Shown: piece by piece, positions 1-11,021 of the stretch
How the letters are laid out: each line of letters starts with the position of its first letter
How positions within the stretch are numbered: position 1 is the stretch's first letter
Origin: Emydura subglobosa
Lineage: Eukaryota; Chordata; Testudines; Chelidae
NCBI GenBank assembly: GCA_007922225.1
Contig: ML679966.1
Location: 32,719,383-32,783,382 of the forward strand
Reading direction: 5' to 3'
DNA: 64,000 nt
Made by a program: the position numbers and the translations under genes
Notes under the pieces: generated by a model
The model's input: only the letters and a program-made list of their open reading frames with translations
Databases searched by the model: none
What the model was told of the DNA's origin: nothing

Positions 1-1255
1 TCAATCAGCACAAATTACATACATTCCCAAAGTCACTTGAATAGTGTTCAAATATGCTCAACTTGATTAGTGTATTTTCAAAATTTTTTCAAAACAGCAA
101 AGCTGAAGGACTGTCAGATTAAAAAAATAAATTAACACAAGATCAAAATATTACAGAAAGTAATAAAGGAAAAGAAACATGAGCAAAAGAAAGACAAGTT
201 CAATGTGAAAGTCCAAAAAGTGTATTTAAAATAGAATTTTCCTGGAAGAAAAACAGCAAGAGGATATATAGCTACAATATTACAGAAAGTAGGTAGGACT
301 AATTTGGTTTACTGTTCTCCCAAACTGCCATTCATTCTCATAAACTACCAGTATTCTGGGTTTTAGAGATAGTCATGACAATGAAAGGATCATGTGCTCA
401 CCTCTGTAATACTCATGCTATTCTATTTCCCAAGAGTAACAAATTTCATTAGTGAAACAGCTAAGGTCCCTGAAATTGGCACTAGAGTTTATATCACTTA
501 CTATACATTTCAGTGTATCTGTATTTTCCAAATACTGTGGCCTAGTTCAACAAAATAAATAAATAAATCTATTTTTCTGCTAAATAAGTTCACATGATAC
601 TGTGGGAGCCTCAAAAACATCAATTACACATTCCAAAGTCACTGCGCACAGGACTATATAGAGCACCAATGAGGGGGTTTGAGTCTGAGAAGGAGACATG
701 TTATCTCTGCTGAGTTACCGAACAGGGAAATATTTAGAAAGGCATCAGTAACATAACAGATTGCTCAACAAGCCCAGATTAGTCAGTGTAAAATTGCTTC
801 GAGTAGGTCAGGATAATTAATAGCATAAACCCATATAAGGTTAAAAAAATTCTCTCCTGAATGCAAGATCAGTTACTTTCCCTGAACAATAGTAGCTGAA
901 AATATGTTAATATGTTTTAGCATATTAATACCTAGTTAATATGCTAAAAACAAATAATTATTAGTTTTGATTGACAGACAGCTCCAATGACAAATTACTA
1001 CAAGAAGCAGAGCATTACACAAATTTATCACCAAAGTTCAGATTTCTAGAGCTGGTAAATAACATGTGCATAAATTGTGTGCTGTTTTAAAATCCTTTTT
1101 CTCTCAATGCTATTGACTAAAAGGTGTAGCCAATTGTTTGGCTACACTCATGGTTCATTCTCAAAAATGTTCAAGAGACCAAACAACCAAACTTAGCCAA
1201 ATGTATCATCTAAAGACAAAACAGCACAAGAAAAGGAGTTTTGTTACATCTCCCT
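1..1255. other. Intergenic AT-rich DNA, no gene seen
   Basis: This stretch is AT-rich and has no reading frame of note. A short ATTAATA/TTAATAT-rich patch near 900-960 is simple AT-rich DNA. I recognise no exon, RNA gene or named repeat in it. Confidence 0.6.
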
Positions 1256-1596
1256 TATAGCAAGGGGCTGTGGCCTTCCTCGGAGCCTGGGCCCAAGGAA
1301 GGATGGTGACACTCCTGCTGGGCAGAATAAGGCCTTACCAGCCAAACACCCTGGGAGCGGAGGGGCGGAGCCAGGGCAGGAAAGGGAAATATAAAAGGCC
1401 AGCCCAGCAGCTCAGTTGGTGGGAAGCTGCTGCTGGAGGCAGATGTGCCTTCCTAGAGGCTGTGGTCTGGGCCTGATCCAGGCCCTGTGGCTGTTTAGAG
1501 CAACCGCCCCACTGACCAGAGCCTCCAAGGCCTGCCTGGTTACAGGGCCCAAGTGACTGGAGAAGGCTGCCAAGTCCTAGTGATTGGGTAGGGCCA

Positions 1597-1917
1597 TTGG
1601 GCCCTAGTAACTGGAAAGAGCCAACAAGACCACTGACCGGGAAAAACCCCCGGAGGCTGGCCCTGACCTGGAGGAGATGCCTGATATTGGGGGCCCACTG
1701 GAGCTGCCTGAGCCTGGTGTACCAGTGGACCCCCTGGGACCTGGAGGAGCTGCCCTCTGCTGATGACCCTGAGGAGTTTCCAGACTTGCTGCCAGTTGAC
1801 AGTGAGAGACTTGTGGGGCTCCCGCTTGCTGTCTACCCCAGCGACCTGGAGGAAGACATCTGGCTGCAGGTACCTGGGGAAAGGGTGGGAGGAAGAAGCC
1901 CAGGGACAGCCGACTAG
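1597..1917 (+). other. Unrecognised 106-codon reading frame in the GC-rich block
   Basis: This open frame starts at the ATG at 1597 and ends at a TAG. Its second half is rich in Asp, Glu, Leu and Pro (for example DLEEL and DDPEEFPD). I see no signal peptide, membrane segment or known domain. An overlapping 118-codon frame (1763-2119) runs on the same strand in another phase, as expected where high GC suppresses stop codons. It may be a scrap of a retroelement protein or simply a chance frame. I do not claim that it is expressed. Confidence 0.2.
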
Positions 1918-2117
1918 AGAGTGGCTGAGTCAGGGGTTAAACCCGTCACTGTGTTGCAGCTGGATCCGCGCTGACTCAGTGGCAAACCACTTTGCCACTG
2001 GTAGGGCCTTGGGCTGGGATGCAGTGGAGTCGGATGGGCCTGCGTCCCCTTCCCCAACCTCTCTGGGAGTGCTTGGCTTCCTCTGGACTTGCATACCAGA
2101 GGGTACCAAGCTTTACT

Positions 2118-2459
2118 AGCCACGCCTGCCTGCAAGGCTGGGGGCTCCAGACTATTTCACCTGCCTCCCCTGCTTGAGGGGCGGAGGCTACTGACTAGTT
2201 TAACAGCCTCGTCTGTTGAAAGGCCAGGGGCTATAGACTGTCTTGCCTGCCCCACCCTGCCTGAGGGCTGGGGGCACCAGACTGCTTGCTAGCCCTGCCT
2301 GCTGGAAGGCCGGGAGCCATAGACTACTTCACCTGCCCTGCCCTATCTGAGGGCCGGGGGGCAACAGACTGCTTATCAGCCCCGCCTGTTGGAAGGCTGG
2401 GGGCTATAGACTCCTGACCAGCCCTGCCCTATGTGAGAGCCAACGGGCTACAGCCTGTG
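2118..2459. repeat. Minisatellite with 41-45-base units forming an ~87-base dimer
   Basis: About eight degenerate units follow one another. Each opens with TGAGGGC- or TGGAAGGC-like sequence, continues GGGGGCTATAGACT or GGGGCACCAGACTGC, and closes with an AGCCCTGCCTG- or CCTGCCCTAT-like segment. TGAGGGC-type and TGGAAGGC-type units alternate, so the array is really a two-unit repeat. The copies differ by roughly 10-25 percent, so it is not a fresh expansion. Confidence 0.7.
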
Positions 2460-2725
2460 AGGAAAGCACGCCTCGCCTGGGGCCAGGGCTAAAGACTTAT
2501 AATCTGCAAAGCTTATTCCCGAAGACCAAGGCGCTGTGGCCTTCCTCGGAGCCTGGACCCGAGGAAGGGTCGCAATGCCCCAGATGGACCATGTCACCAG
2601 CCTACACCCCTCCTTCCAGGAAGCAAATTCTCGCAGCATGTTCACCTTACACAGAAGACGTGCTTCAAAGATATGCATTTCAGCTAGCAGAGTTTATAAG
2701 ATGATTTTACAAGTTACAAATCCCT

Positions 2726-2986
2726 TTATACATCACTAAAATCTAACCCACCAGTTTGTACCAGTTTCTTAACCTGATCTGTAACTTCCTTATCTTTGTT
2801 ATAGATACCAGCATTCCAAGTATTGGTCTGTGAAAGCACCTTCCCAGCTTGTACCAGAGAAGAATATTGTATTTTGCCTTTGACACATTTCTTATTTTCT
2901 AATACCAAAGCTGACTTCAGCTTTGCAAAATGTTGTGGGATACGTGACATGGGTGAATAGAACTGTGGGGAAAGCATAATAGTCAA
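2726..2986 (-). other. Unidentified 86-codon frame with exon-like features
   Basis: On the minus strand the frame runs from an ATG at 2986 to a TAA at 2726-2728. A textbook-looking splice acceptor (TATGCTTTCCCCACAG, ending at 2963) lies inside it, so a 3'-terminal exon from 2962 to the stop is possible. The 78 residues after the acceptor are lysine-rich and polar, contain KKCVKGKIQY and end LDFSDV. I recognise no domain or family. It lies downstream of the antisense Gypsy pol remnant, so it might be a late part of that element, a retroposed gene fragment, or chance. Base composition is ordinary for the region. Confidence 0.3.
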
Positions 2987-3539
2987 TTAACATAGCTTCC
3001 CAACACTTATATAGTGATACAGCTCAGACCAGACAAGGGTCAGAAGTGCAGCTAGCTCTGTGACATACCGAGTAAACAATTCCATTGAGAATTACTTGCT
3101 CACTTCCAATCTGGAGATGATCAGGTCATTTTATCAAGTAAATGAATTTACAACGTCAGCTTCTCAGTATCCTCCTCAATATCTGTCACTAACACTGCTT
3201 TCCATAGCACCACTAGAAAGAGTATTAATCCTCTGGCTGCAACAGGAAGCTGCATTTGAATGCAGAAAGCTACACTGCCTCTAGTTGTAGAAGTCATTTG
3301 ACGTACTTGATATTAGAAATGATACATGACTCCATCCCTGGAAATGATGACGACCCATGATCGCAAGGATGGACTCGATTGCAGTTCACAGAAACTTAGT
3401 CACATCACGTCACCTTTGCCATTATTTATTTTCTGTTTGATGAATAGTCATTGACCTAACTGCACAGTGGTGGATCCTGCCAATATGTATATTTCATTGT
3501 CAACAGAGGTCAATAAGGTCACAGATTTAGGCTATTTTA

Positions 3540-3979
3540 GACCAAGAGGGAGTGAATTTCAAAACTGAGAGCTCCTGTCATAAAGTCAAGGTGAACTCCA
3601 TCTTAACAGGTTGGCCTTAGATCCTTTCATTTGATGCAGCTACCTGAGAGATACATGGTCAGTATACACAGTAAAATGTCATCAGAACAGATATGGTTTT
3701 GACTTTTTAAGTGCCAGTACTATAGCAAGGCAGCCCTTTTCAATAGGGGGCATAGCTTTATTCCAGGTCCAGAAATTTTCTGTGCAGATACACAATGTGG
3801 TGACTCTCTCCCTTAGCATCAATCTGCATTTGCACAGCACTTAACCCTTTATCTGAGGCATCTGTGAAAACTATAAAAGGCTTGTCAATGTCTGGATTTA
3901 CTGCAATCAGGTCTTTGTTCAAGGCTTCCTTCAGTTGCCAGAAGGCCTTTTTTTTATTTTTATTCCATAAATTTTTGGT

Positions 3980-4020
<41 letters not shown>

Positions 4021-4660
4021 GTTCAGTGATGAGTAAAGCTAAAGAGGGATACAAAGCTCCTATAATACCCAGCCATGCTGATAAATGATTGAGCCTGTTT
4101 GGAGTTTAGGGGATAGGCCAATCCTTAATAGCTTCCATCTTTGCCAGTTCTATCTTAATATGGTTGCTTCCCACCTTATTGGTCCAGATAAGACACCTAG
4201 GCTATTGCCACTTTACACTTCTCCTTCTTTACAGTCAATCCTACATCTTGAATGCATTTGAGCACTTTTCCAACCTGAGTCACAAGCTCCTCCCAGGACT
4301 GGCTAAAATATAAATATCATCAATATATGCAAAGGCAAACCCCTCCTTCACTTTCAGTAGCTCACGCTACCAGCTGCTGTAAGGTAGCTGATGTCCCTGG
4401 AGCACAAAGGGTAAAAACCACGAAGTAAAGAGCCCTATACAGGTGATAGATGGAGATTTAAGTCTCGCCTCAGAGTCCAAAGGTACCTGCCAATAATCTT
4501 GTGTGAGATAAACTGTGGTAAGGTATTGTGCATCCCCTCAACTTGCCCAGTATCTCATTTATTCTAGACATGGGGTATATATCAGATACTGTGAAAGCAT
4601 TAAACTTTCTATAGTGCACACACAAATCTGATAGTTCCAAAAACAGTCTTCCAAACAAAG
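3540..4660 (-). pseudogene. Ty3/Gypsy pol remnant: reverse transcriptase and RNase H, antisense
   Basis: Read on the minus strand, the order is RT then RNase H. The RT entry motif (VHYRKFNAFTVSDIYPM) is near 4540-4635, a WQVP-like segment near 4480, and the catalytic YIDD box at 4316-4327 with both aspartates intact. RNase H follows with IVFTDASDKG at about 3845-3875, a YLHRK segment near 3780, and a decayed FTVYTDH segment near 3680. Frameshifts and stops break the frame, and a long A tract interrupts the linker between RT and RNase H. Protease, integrase and LTRs were not recognised. This is a dead LTR-retrotransposon fragment upstream of GABRB1. Confidence 0.85.
3985..4016. repeat. T32 homopolymer inside the Gypsy pol remnant
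   Basis: There are 32 uninterrupted T residues (A on the coding strand of the pol remnant). The tract falls in the lysine-rich linker between RT and RNase H, so slippage expansion of a pre-existing A run is the simplest origin. Its exact length may be uncertain in an assembly. Confidence 0.9.
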
Positions 4661-4910
4661 CATTATTTATTAATTCCCCAAAGGTACAAAACACACAGAG
4701 CAAAGAATTAAAGAGTAAACTGCCAATACGCATGGGCCGTACACCTTAAACTGTGCTTGCGAGCTTTTGGAAGAATCTCTCAGCCCAACTAACTTCACTG
4801 CTGGCCGGGAGAAGCAGAGTATCCTACCCATACCTTCTGGGATGCTCTTTTTGAGACTGCCAACATGCTGATAGGCATACCCAACTTTCCTCCTCCCTAG
4901 GCTAGCACCT

Positions 4911-4952
4911 CTAAGGTTTTAGGCCTTTGATCTAAGGTTTTAGGCCTTTGAT
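4911..4952. repeat. 21-base perfect tandem duplication
   Basis: The unit CTAAGGTTTTAGGCCTTTGA plus a final T occurs twice head to tail without mismatch. It is a small recent local duplication. Confidence 0.9.
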
Positions 4953-5149
4953 CCTAGGTTCAGTCTGGGAAAGGGAAACCTTGCCAGCCTGGATGGAGCT
5001 AGACTGGGGGTATTCTCCAACTCAGAGCTTCCCCCATTGTTTCCTGTAGGAGCCTTAACTTTGCCATTGTTTAATTTTCTGTTTGTTTCCCCTTACCCCC
5101 CCTTGATTTAACTCCGGAATAAATTCACACAGACAGATTGAGGCACATA

Positions 5150-5335
5150 TGATATATTACAAATGGAATCACAGAACTGTAGGACTGGAAGGGACCTCAA
5201 GAGGTCTTCTAGTCCAGTCCCCTACTTGCCAGTTCTCCACAGCTCCTCATAAGAACTTCCTGCCAGCAGCTCCCCTCTCTCACATCAAGGGAGCTCCTGC
5301 TCAAGTATCTCTTCTGATTGCAACGGTGGCTATAT
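5150..5335. mobile_element. CR1-type LINE short fragment
   Basis: The segment has the phrase pattern of CR1 ends in birds and reptiles: 'AATCACAGAACTGTAGGACT', then 'GGAAGGGACCTCAAGAGGTC', then 'TCTAGTCCAGTCCCCT'. No coding part is left. The limits are approximate. Confidence 0.6.
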
Positions 5336-5384
5336 GGCACAGAGAGAGAGGTGATCCCTCAGACAAGAAAAGACAAAGCCACCT

Positions 5385-5600
5385 AGGCCATGTTTACACT
5401 TGCAATTTAGATAAATCTACCCCATCTCATTTAATCCAACTCTAAGGAGGCTTATCTAACATGGTACTAAATCCCCCTGTAGCTGGCTTAAATTAGCATT
5501 AATGGTGGGAGATTTCCCTCAAATTGCCAGCACAGATGCAGACTTCATAGGTTAAAAAAATCAATTTAAACTCTACCAGTGCAGATCACAAAATACTGAT
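5385..5600. repeat. Probable MITE with GTTTACAC-like end
   Basis: The segment opens with CATGTTTACACTTGC and continues with the short AATCTAC/TTAAAT phrases of a reptile MITE group whose ends resemble TGTCTACACT. I could not define the right end, so the family call is tentative. Confidence 0.3.
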
Positions 5601-5739
5601 ATACCATGTTCACAGTGAGAAACCTTGCATAGCAAGTGGTCTGTTGCATTCTGCTCCAGCTTCAGTTTCCAAATGGACTCAAGGTACTGTTCATAAGCAA
5701 TGCAGCAATCTAGTCTTAAGGTTGCAGTTAGAGTTTGTT

Positions 5740-6085
5740 GATTTTTTCAAATAAAAAGGGGGAATGGATGGGGCAAAAATAGACTTTTACTCAAAAGCAA
5801 AACAAAAAAATCACAAGAACTTTTTGTCACAAATCAAATAATCTTCAGAAAAGTTTCTTTTTTTTTTTAAATCAAAAACCTTAACACGATTATTGAAAGT
5901 TTTCATTTCCCAAAAATTGTGTGTTTTGGTAAGTGTAAATTTTCACTAACTTCAATAATATTTTTGATTTAAAAAAAAATTTGATTTTGAAATATAGCAA
6001 AAGGGTAATGTGGGTCTATGAAATGGAAACTTCAAAATCTCAAATTTTTGTGTGTGACATTTCATTTTCAGCCAGCTCTGGTGAC
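5740..6085. repeat. AT-rich MITE ending in AGCCAGCTCTGG
   Basis: It consists of A- and T-rich tracts such as TTTTTTTAAATCAAAAACC, TTTTTGATTTAAAAAAAAAT and TTTCATTTTC, and closes with CAGCCAGCTCTGG. The same arrangement recurs at 32464-32808, about 34990-35128 and 53890-54215. The left boundary is blurred. Confidence 0.5.
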
Positions 6086-8990
6086 AATAGTTGAAAGTCA
6101 ATGTAGCAAGATCCTTGCCTCACAAGCTCTGGCCAAAAGAAGATGGTAAAAGTCACTCTTTACTACTCGATCATCTGACAGCCGCTTGGAATCTAACAAT
6201 ACTCTGAGACTGTAAATTCTAGTGATAAATTGTACAGACCTTCTATCAAAGGGGCAGATAACTCCATATCTTCCAATTGCTTTTCTCAACCTATCAGCAT
6301 TACTTCCATTTTGTCAAGAGCGAGCCTCAATTAGTTAGCCTTCATTCATGCCCCAGACTTTGCTGTATACTAAGTCATTCAGATACTTTAGCAAGGTCAG
6401 AAGAAACAGGCACTGAACTGAGAGTCATAACTATAAGCATATTGTTTCCTTATTAATCCTTCCAATGGCCCAGTCACATCCCTGGTAAAGCTCCTCCAAG
6501 CTGAATACTAACCAGGCTGCTATACTTGAATCTCAGATACTGAATCCATGTGTGTTAAGCTTTCTTTGGTCTGAGTAGGCGACAGCTCTGTCTCTTTCCT
6601 TGGCCTCTCTGGCACACTTCCTAGGCACAGGCTGTGTGCTACCACTTCACAGAAATGAGAAACCATGGCTCACTGCTCTAGGGCCCCAGGACTAGTGCTG
6701 ACCCTCCACCCCCTAACCCCTGACTCTTCAGCAGCTTAAGCACACCTTTAGCAGAGCTCCAACCTTGTGGGTACTCTGGGTTTACAGTTCTTCATGAACA
6801 GGTGATAGTAGAAGCAAACAGACACAAAGACTTTGCAAAGGGTTCCAAAACCAGTCACTCTTTACTTTAGCTACCAAAAAAATATACTGACCTAGACAAG
6901 ATAATAAAACACCTATACACATTCCCTACCTCAGTTTTCTCTCCACAATTGAGCATTTTTGGGCTCAGGTCAGAGTCCTCTATGAAGTCTAGGATTTCCT
7001 GCCATGCACATGGCTTCCATTCCAACTCATGGTTTCTCTCTCCTTTGCAACCAGTTTCCTTCTTCTTTGTCTGGTCCAGCAGTTAAAAAGATCCCCTTTG
7101 CTACAAAAGCATGCTCTTCTGTTCTTTTCTCCTGCCCAAACTTTCTTTGTTGCTGTGAGTCCCTTTGAGTCCCCCATCACTCCCCAACCCCATGTCTCAG
7201 ACTCTGTTTTTAAGACCCAGCATTAACACCTGATATCTCTGTTCTCATTTGGGAACTTTCCACTTTCCAAACCCCAGCCTCCCACAAAGAAGTTGGAGAA
7301 AAGTGGTTTCACCTAGGCCATTCCCTTGTCCTAAGGTGCTTCCATTTCAATGGGAGCTATCGAGATTTAATGCCCCTCGGGTGGAAGATATGTGACACAA
7401 TCTTGAGAGCAGATGGTATATTCCACATATACTGAGACATTCAATCATACAGCAATTTCATTAAAGCAGCCAGAATTCATAAGCTGTATGTAGAGAGATA
7501 CCTCAAATTGCCACAGGCCAATAAAACACACTACACAAGAGGATTGACAAGGGGAAACCCCACATGAGGATGCACATCAGGAAGATCAGTTGCCCAAAAT
7601 CAACCCCTCAGAACTCTCTGCAGGAAGTGAATGGAATCACCAGAAGCCAGGTTCTTTAACTCATGACAGGGTCTATAGGTGAGTCCACAATACCTCATGA
7701 TCAGTGGTACAAAGTACAAGTGATGGATTCAGTGCAGTCTCTGGGAGAGATGAGTTACCTGTTTCATGTAGTAGAGTTTCCACTTATCACTAAAGCTGTA
7801 AAACAACTTTGTAATCAGATATTCAAGAAGATAACAAATTGCAGTTAATGTGAAGAAATATGTGAAAATCCAACTGTAGCATAGATTCTCCTTAAATAAG
7901 ATTCTTCTCCCCTTGTGCTTTCCCACCCTTTAGATGGTTGTGAATGAAAGATCATTATGAAATCTGCTAACACATGAATAAAGTGATTTGTTGAAAGGAC
8001 AGCATTCTCCTTCAGAAGCCTCTGGAAGCCAATCAGGTGCCATTAGCCTGCAAGGGAAGATCCACAAAGCATGTCCCCTTACACAACAGGAAAAGCGTGT
8101 CCCTCCCACAAACCGCAGGTTGTAATGAGCAGTCTATGACAGCTGCAACCCTAGCCCACATATTAGATTGTGAGTACACCTAGTTTTATTGATTGAGCCA
8201 GCCACCGCCTACAATAGTGCCATGGATGGCATTATGGCCATGAAAATCATTAGCTGACTCAGACAATCCATCATCCACATCAATTATGAAGTCACTGAGT
8301 GCTGTCAACCTGGGTGCTTTCAAGGCCACAGCACATCAAACAAAAACTACTACTACTTTTAGGCAGAGGTGGATCTGTACCCCATAGTTAAAATCAAGTG
8401 TCAATTGTCCCTAAGTCCAGGGTGGTTGGATCCAAGATTTTTGTTCAGTGCATTACAGAAATAGGCGCCATTTGCCTAGTATGGATTGTGATCTGAACTT
8501 CTCCAAAGTTTAGGAATGCTGACATGCAGGGTGCTTGATTTGGGACCACTATTACTTGAAAAACATTTTTTATCTTTTCAGATGGAACCAAAAGCCCTGG
8601 CTTAGATGAAATCTTTAAAGGACCTCGCTGCAGTACCTGGCTTTCACAAAGGTTTCCTCCTCCCACTCTTGGGTGGGTTTGCAGTAGTTTAGTATCATGC
8701 CGACCTTGTCCTTTGACTCCCCCTCCACTGTGACACGCACCCTTGTAGGGACCTTTTGCACAGCCTTTGACCTGCTCAGAACTCCTCCGACTCGCACCTC
8801 TCTAAGAGAGGAACAAGCAGTCCTGACTCAGCACTTCCCTTAAAGTATGCATATTAATGTGCCCTTGGGCTCAGGATCTTTGAAGTTTCTGCCTTGGGTA
8901 ACGAGATCAGTATCAAACATCCAAATAGCACAGGCTGGTCGGTATGTATTACCTGAGTAAAACCCCCTCAGAAAACTCCAAGGCCACTTG
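6086..8990. other. Intergenic DNA, no gene; possible antisense LTR-like stretch
   Basis: No exon is supported here. 6560-7400 is pyrimidine-rich and reads like the reverse complement of a reptilian LTR, but I could not find matching ends or a firm polyadenylation signal. Two overlapping minus-strand frames at 8445-8797 show no known domain. The neighbouring gene in other vertebrates, GABRA4 (divergent from GABRB1), was looked for on the minus strand and not seen, so it would lie further left. Confidence 0.5.
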
Positions 8991-9684
8991 TTGCTCTATC
9001 ACAACTATTTCTGCACTTCACATTCGGGATGGAAAGTAAACAAACACCTAGGTGTAAGCAGACTGGGATCACGGATCCTTACAGCATCTTTCTGCTGTGG
9101 CGAATGGGGACGGATTGTAGACGTCGGTTTCCTCTTCATCAACATTCAGGAAATGTCCGGAAGGAAAACAACAGACTGAGTCTTTGAAGAGCCTCTTTCC
9201 TCCCACCTCCTCCCGCAGCGTTCTCACCTGCAACCCACTGGGAGAGGTGAGAGTTGGTGTGACACCATGCATTGCGTCCAGCTATGCCACAGCCCGCCTG
9301 TTGCAGTGTTGTGTGTCTGTGCTGCACGGGTAGGATTCCTTCCCAGATGTGAACAGATGTGTCTGCCACCCCTCGGGAGCCACATCAGCTATTTATGGTG
9401 CTTAAAAAACAACAAAGGAACAAAGCCAAGGGCGCAGGCTACCCCTGTATGCTGAGGGCTGCTAGACTGAGAGGTAGTGATCAGATGTTGCACGCGGTTG
9501 CTATCCAGCAGCTTTGCTGGTGCCTAGCGGGGGGTCGGGTGCTTGCCACCTATTTGATGGCTGTAAGTGTTTGGAGCCGAGTGTCTTTCCCGTTTGTGGA
9601 GCTGCTGCTATCCTTGTCAGTTTCAATAAATGCTTTTGCTCCAGCCACCAACATAATCTGAGCATATCTGGCTGGTTTGCTGCT

Positions 9685-9708
9685 TCTCCTCCTCCTCCTC
9701 CTCCTCTC
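9685..9708. repeat. (TCC)n microsatellite
   Basis: A run of TCC triplets followed by C/T-rich sequence lies about 500 bases upstream of the GABRB1 start codon. Confidence 0.85.
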
Positions 9709-9879
9709 CCCTCCCCCAACAGGGAAACGGTGACCAGGTTTGTCCCAGAACACTTTCCACGGGAATTGGCTGTGGTACAGGGAATCATCTGCTATGTCCA
9801 GAACAATTCCAGTAGTCGAAGCTCCATCCAGATCGACAGCCTCCAGTTGCAATGTGCAATGGGGACCGTCTACACTAGG

Positions 9880-10190
9880 TGCCAAGCGGAGCCTGGCGCT
9901 GTCTGAGCCCCCCGCGCTGAGCTCAGCTTGTGTGGGGAAGAAAACCTTCCTTCCACACGCAGGTGCTTTTTCTGGTCTGCTCCGAGGACCCTGGCTGAAG
10001 AGACCGGGAACTTTCAGAGGTTTGGCTCTGTTGCCTGTTTTACACCATTGTTTTCAAGGCAAAAGGTGCCTGGATAGCAAGCGACCTCCGCGCATGCGCC
10101 GGTCCACTGGGCATTATTGCTCTGCCTCTTGGAGTAAGTTGCATTCCTTGAATCTTCGCAGGGAAGCCCGTTCTCCAGCCAGAGCGAGGC
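9880..10190 (+). promoter_or_regulatory. GABRB1: Probable GABRB1 promoter and 5' UTR
   Basis: The 300 bases before the start codon are locally GC-richer and contain more CpG dinucleotides than the flanks (for example CCCCCGCGCTGAGC near 9907 and CTCCGCGCATGCGCCGG near 10087). I see no convincing TATA box at a suitable distance. The region contains an NRF-1-type palindrome. The transcription start cannot be fixed from sequence alone. The assignment rests mainly on position next to exon 1. Confidence 0.5.
10090..10099. promoter_or_regulatory. GABRB1: NRF-1-type binding palindrome GCGCATGCGC
   Basis: GCGCATGCGC is a perfect self-complementary match to the core NRF-1 recognition sequence, ending 91 bases before the GABRB1 ATG. 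I recall published work in rodent neurons describing NRF-1 control of the beta-1 promoter. The position here fits a conserved element. Binding is inferred, not shown. Confidence 0.65.
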
Positions 10191-10270
10191 ATGTGGCCAG
10201 TTCAGAGGCGAGGATACTGTGGGATTCTGTCGTTCCCGCTGATGGTCGCCATGGTCTGCTGTGCGCAGAG
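10191..10270 (+). CDS. GABRB1: GABA-A receptor beta-1 subunit, coding exon 1
   Basis: This exon encodes residues 1-26 and two bases of codon 27. The peptide begins MWPVQRRGYCGILSFP and ends MVCCAQ, which aligns with the start of mammalian beta-1 (MWTVQ..., ...MVCCA). It is the signal peptide: a short basic start, a hydrophobic stretch at about residues 11-25, and a likely cut after Ala25. The ATG at 10191 was chosen because it reproduces the vertebrate beta-subunit start, with G at -3. The exon ends in a strong donor (AG|GTAAGC). The protein is a subunit of the pentameric GABA-gated chloride channel of neuronal membranes. Intron 1 is only 156 bases. Other beta subunits share some residues, but beta-1 fits best once exons 2-3 are added. 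Confidence 0.9.
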
Positions 10271-10394
10271 GTAAGCCTTTCCCGCCGCTGGACCCTCCAC
10301 GGCTGTGTCCGCGCGCGGGTGAATTGCTGATCTCATTATTCCCGGAGGTGGACGGGGCTGCTTTTTCTGTGTCTGCTTACAGCTTTAACGCTGA

Positions 10395-11021
<627 letters not shown>

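Larger units (their letters stand above)
1261..2568. repeat. GC-rich block bounded by 42-base direct repeats
   Basis: The composition changes abruptly from AT-rich to GC-rich here. Positions 1261-1302 and 2527-2568 are direct copies sharing the core CTGTGGCCTTCCTCGGAGCC and differing at only a few bases. Between them lie short repeated phrases (AGTGACTGG-like units at about 1550-1640) and a minisatellite (2118-2459). The layout resembles the GC-rich non-coding or leader part of a reptilian retroelement, or a decayed terminal-repeat pair. No TG...CA ends or target duplication were established, so the class is open. Confidence 0.45.

Noticed and set aside
8445..8797. Two overlapping minus-strand frames as a GABRA4 exon, since GABRA4 is divergent from GABRB1 in other vertebrates
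   Set aside because: The peptides do not match the GABRA4 signal peptide or its early extracellular segments. The distance in mammals is tens of kilobases, so the gene is expected outside the window.
9501..9885. Minus-strand frames with an arginine run over the TCC repeat
   Set aside because: The arginine/glycine runs are translations of the TCC microsatellite. No conserved protein pattern is present.
9740..10330. 196-codon open frame overlapping GABRB1 exon 1
   Set aside because: It runs through the promoter, exon 1 and intron 1 in one phase and lies in GC-richer DNA where stops are rare. It does not respect the clear splice donor and shows no domain.
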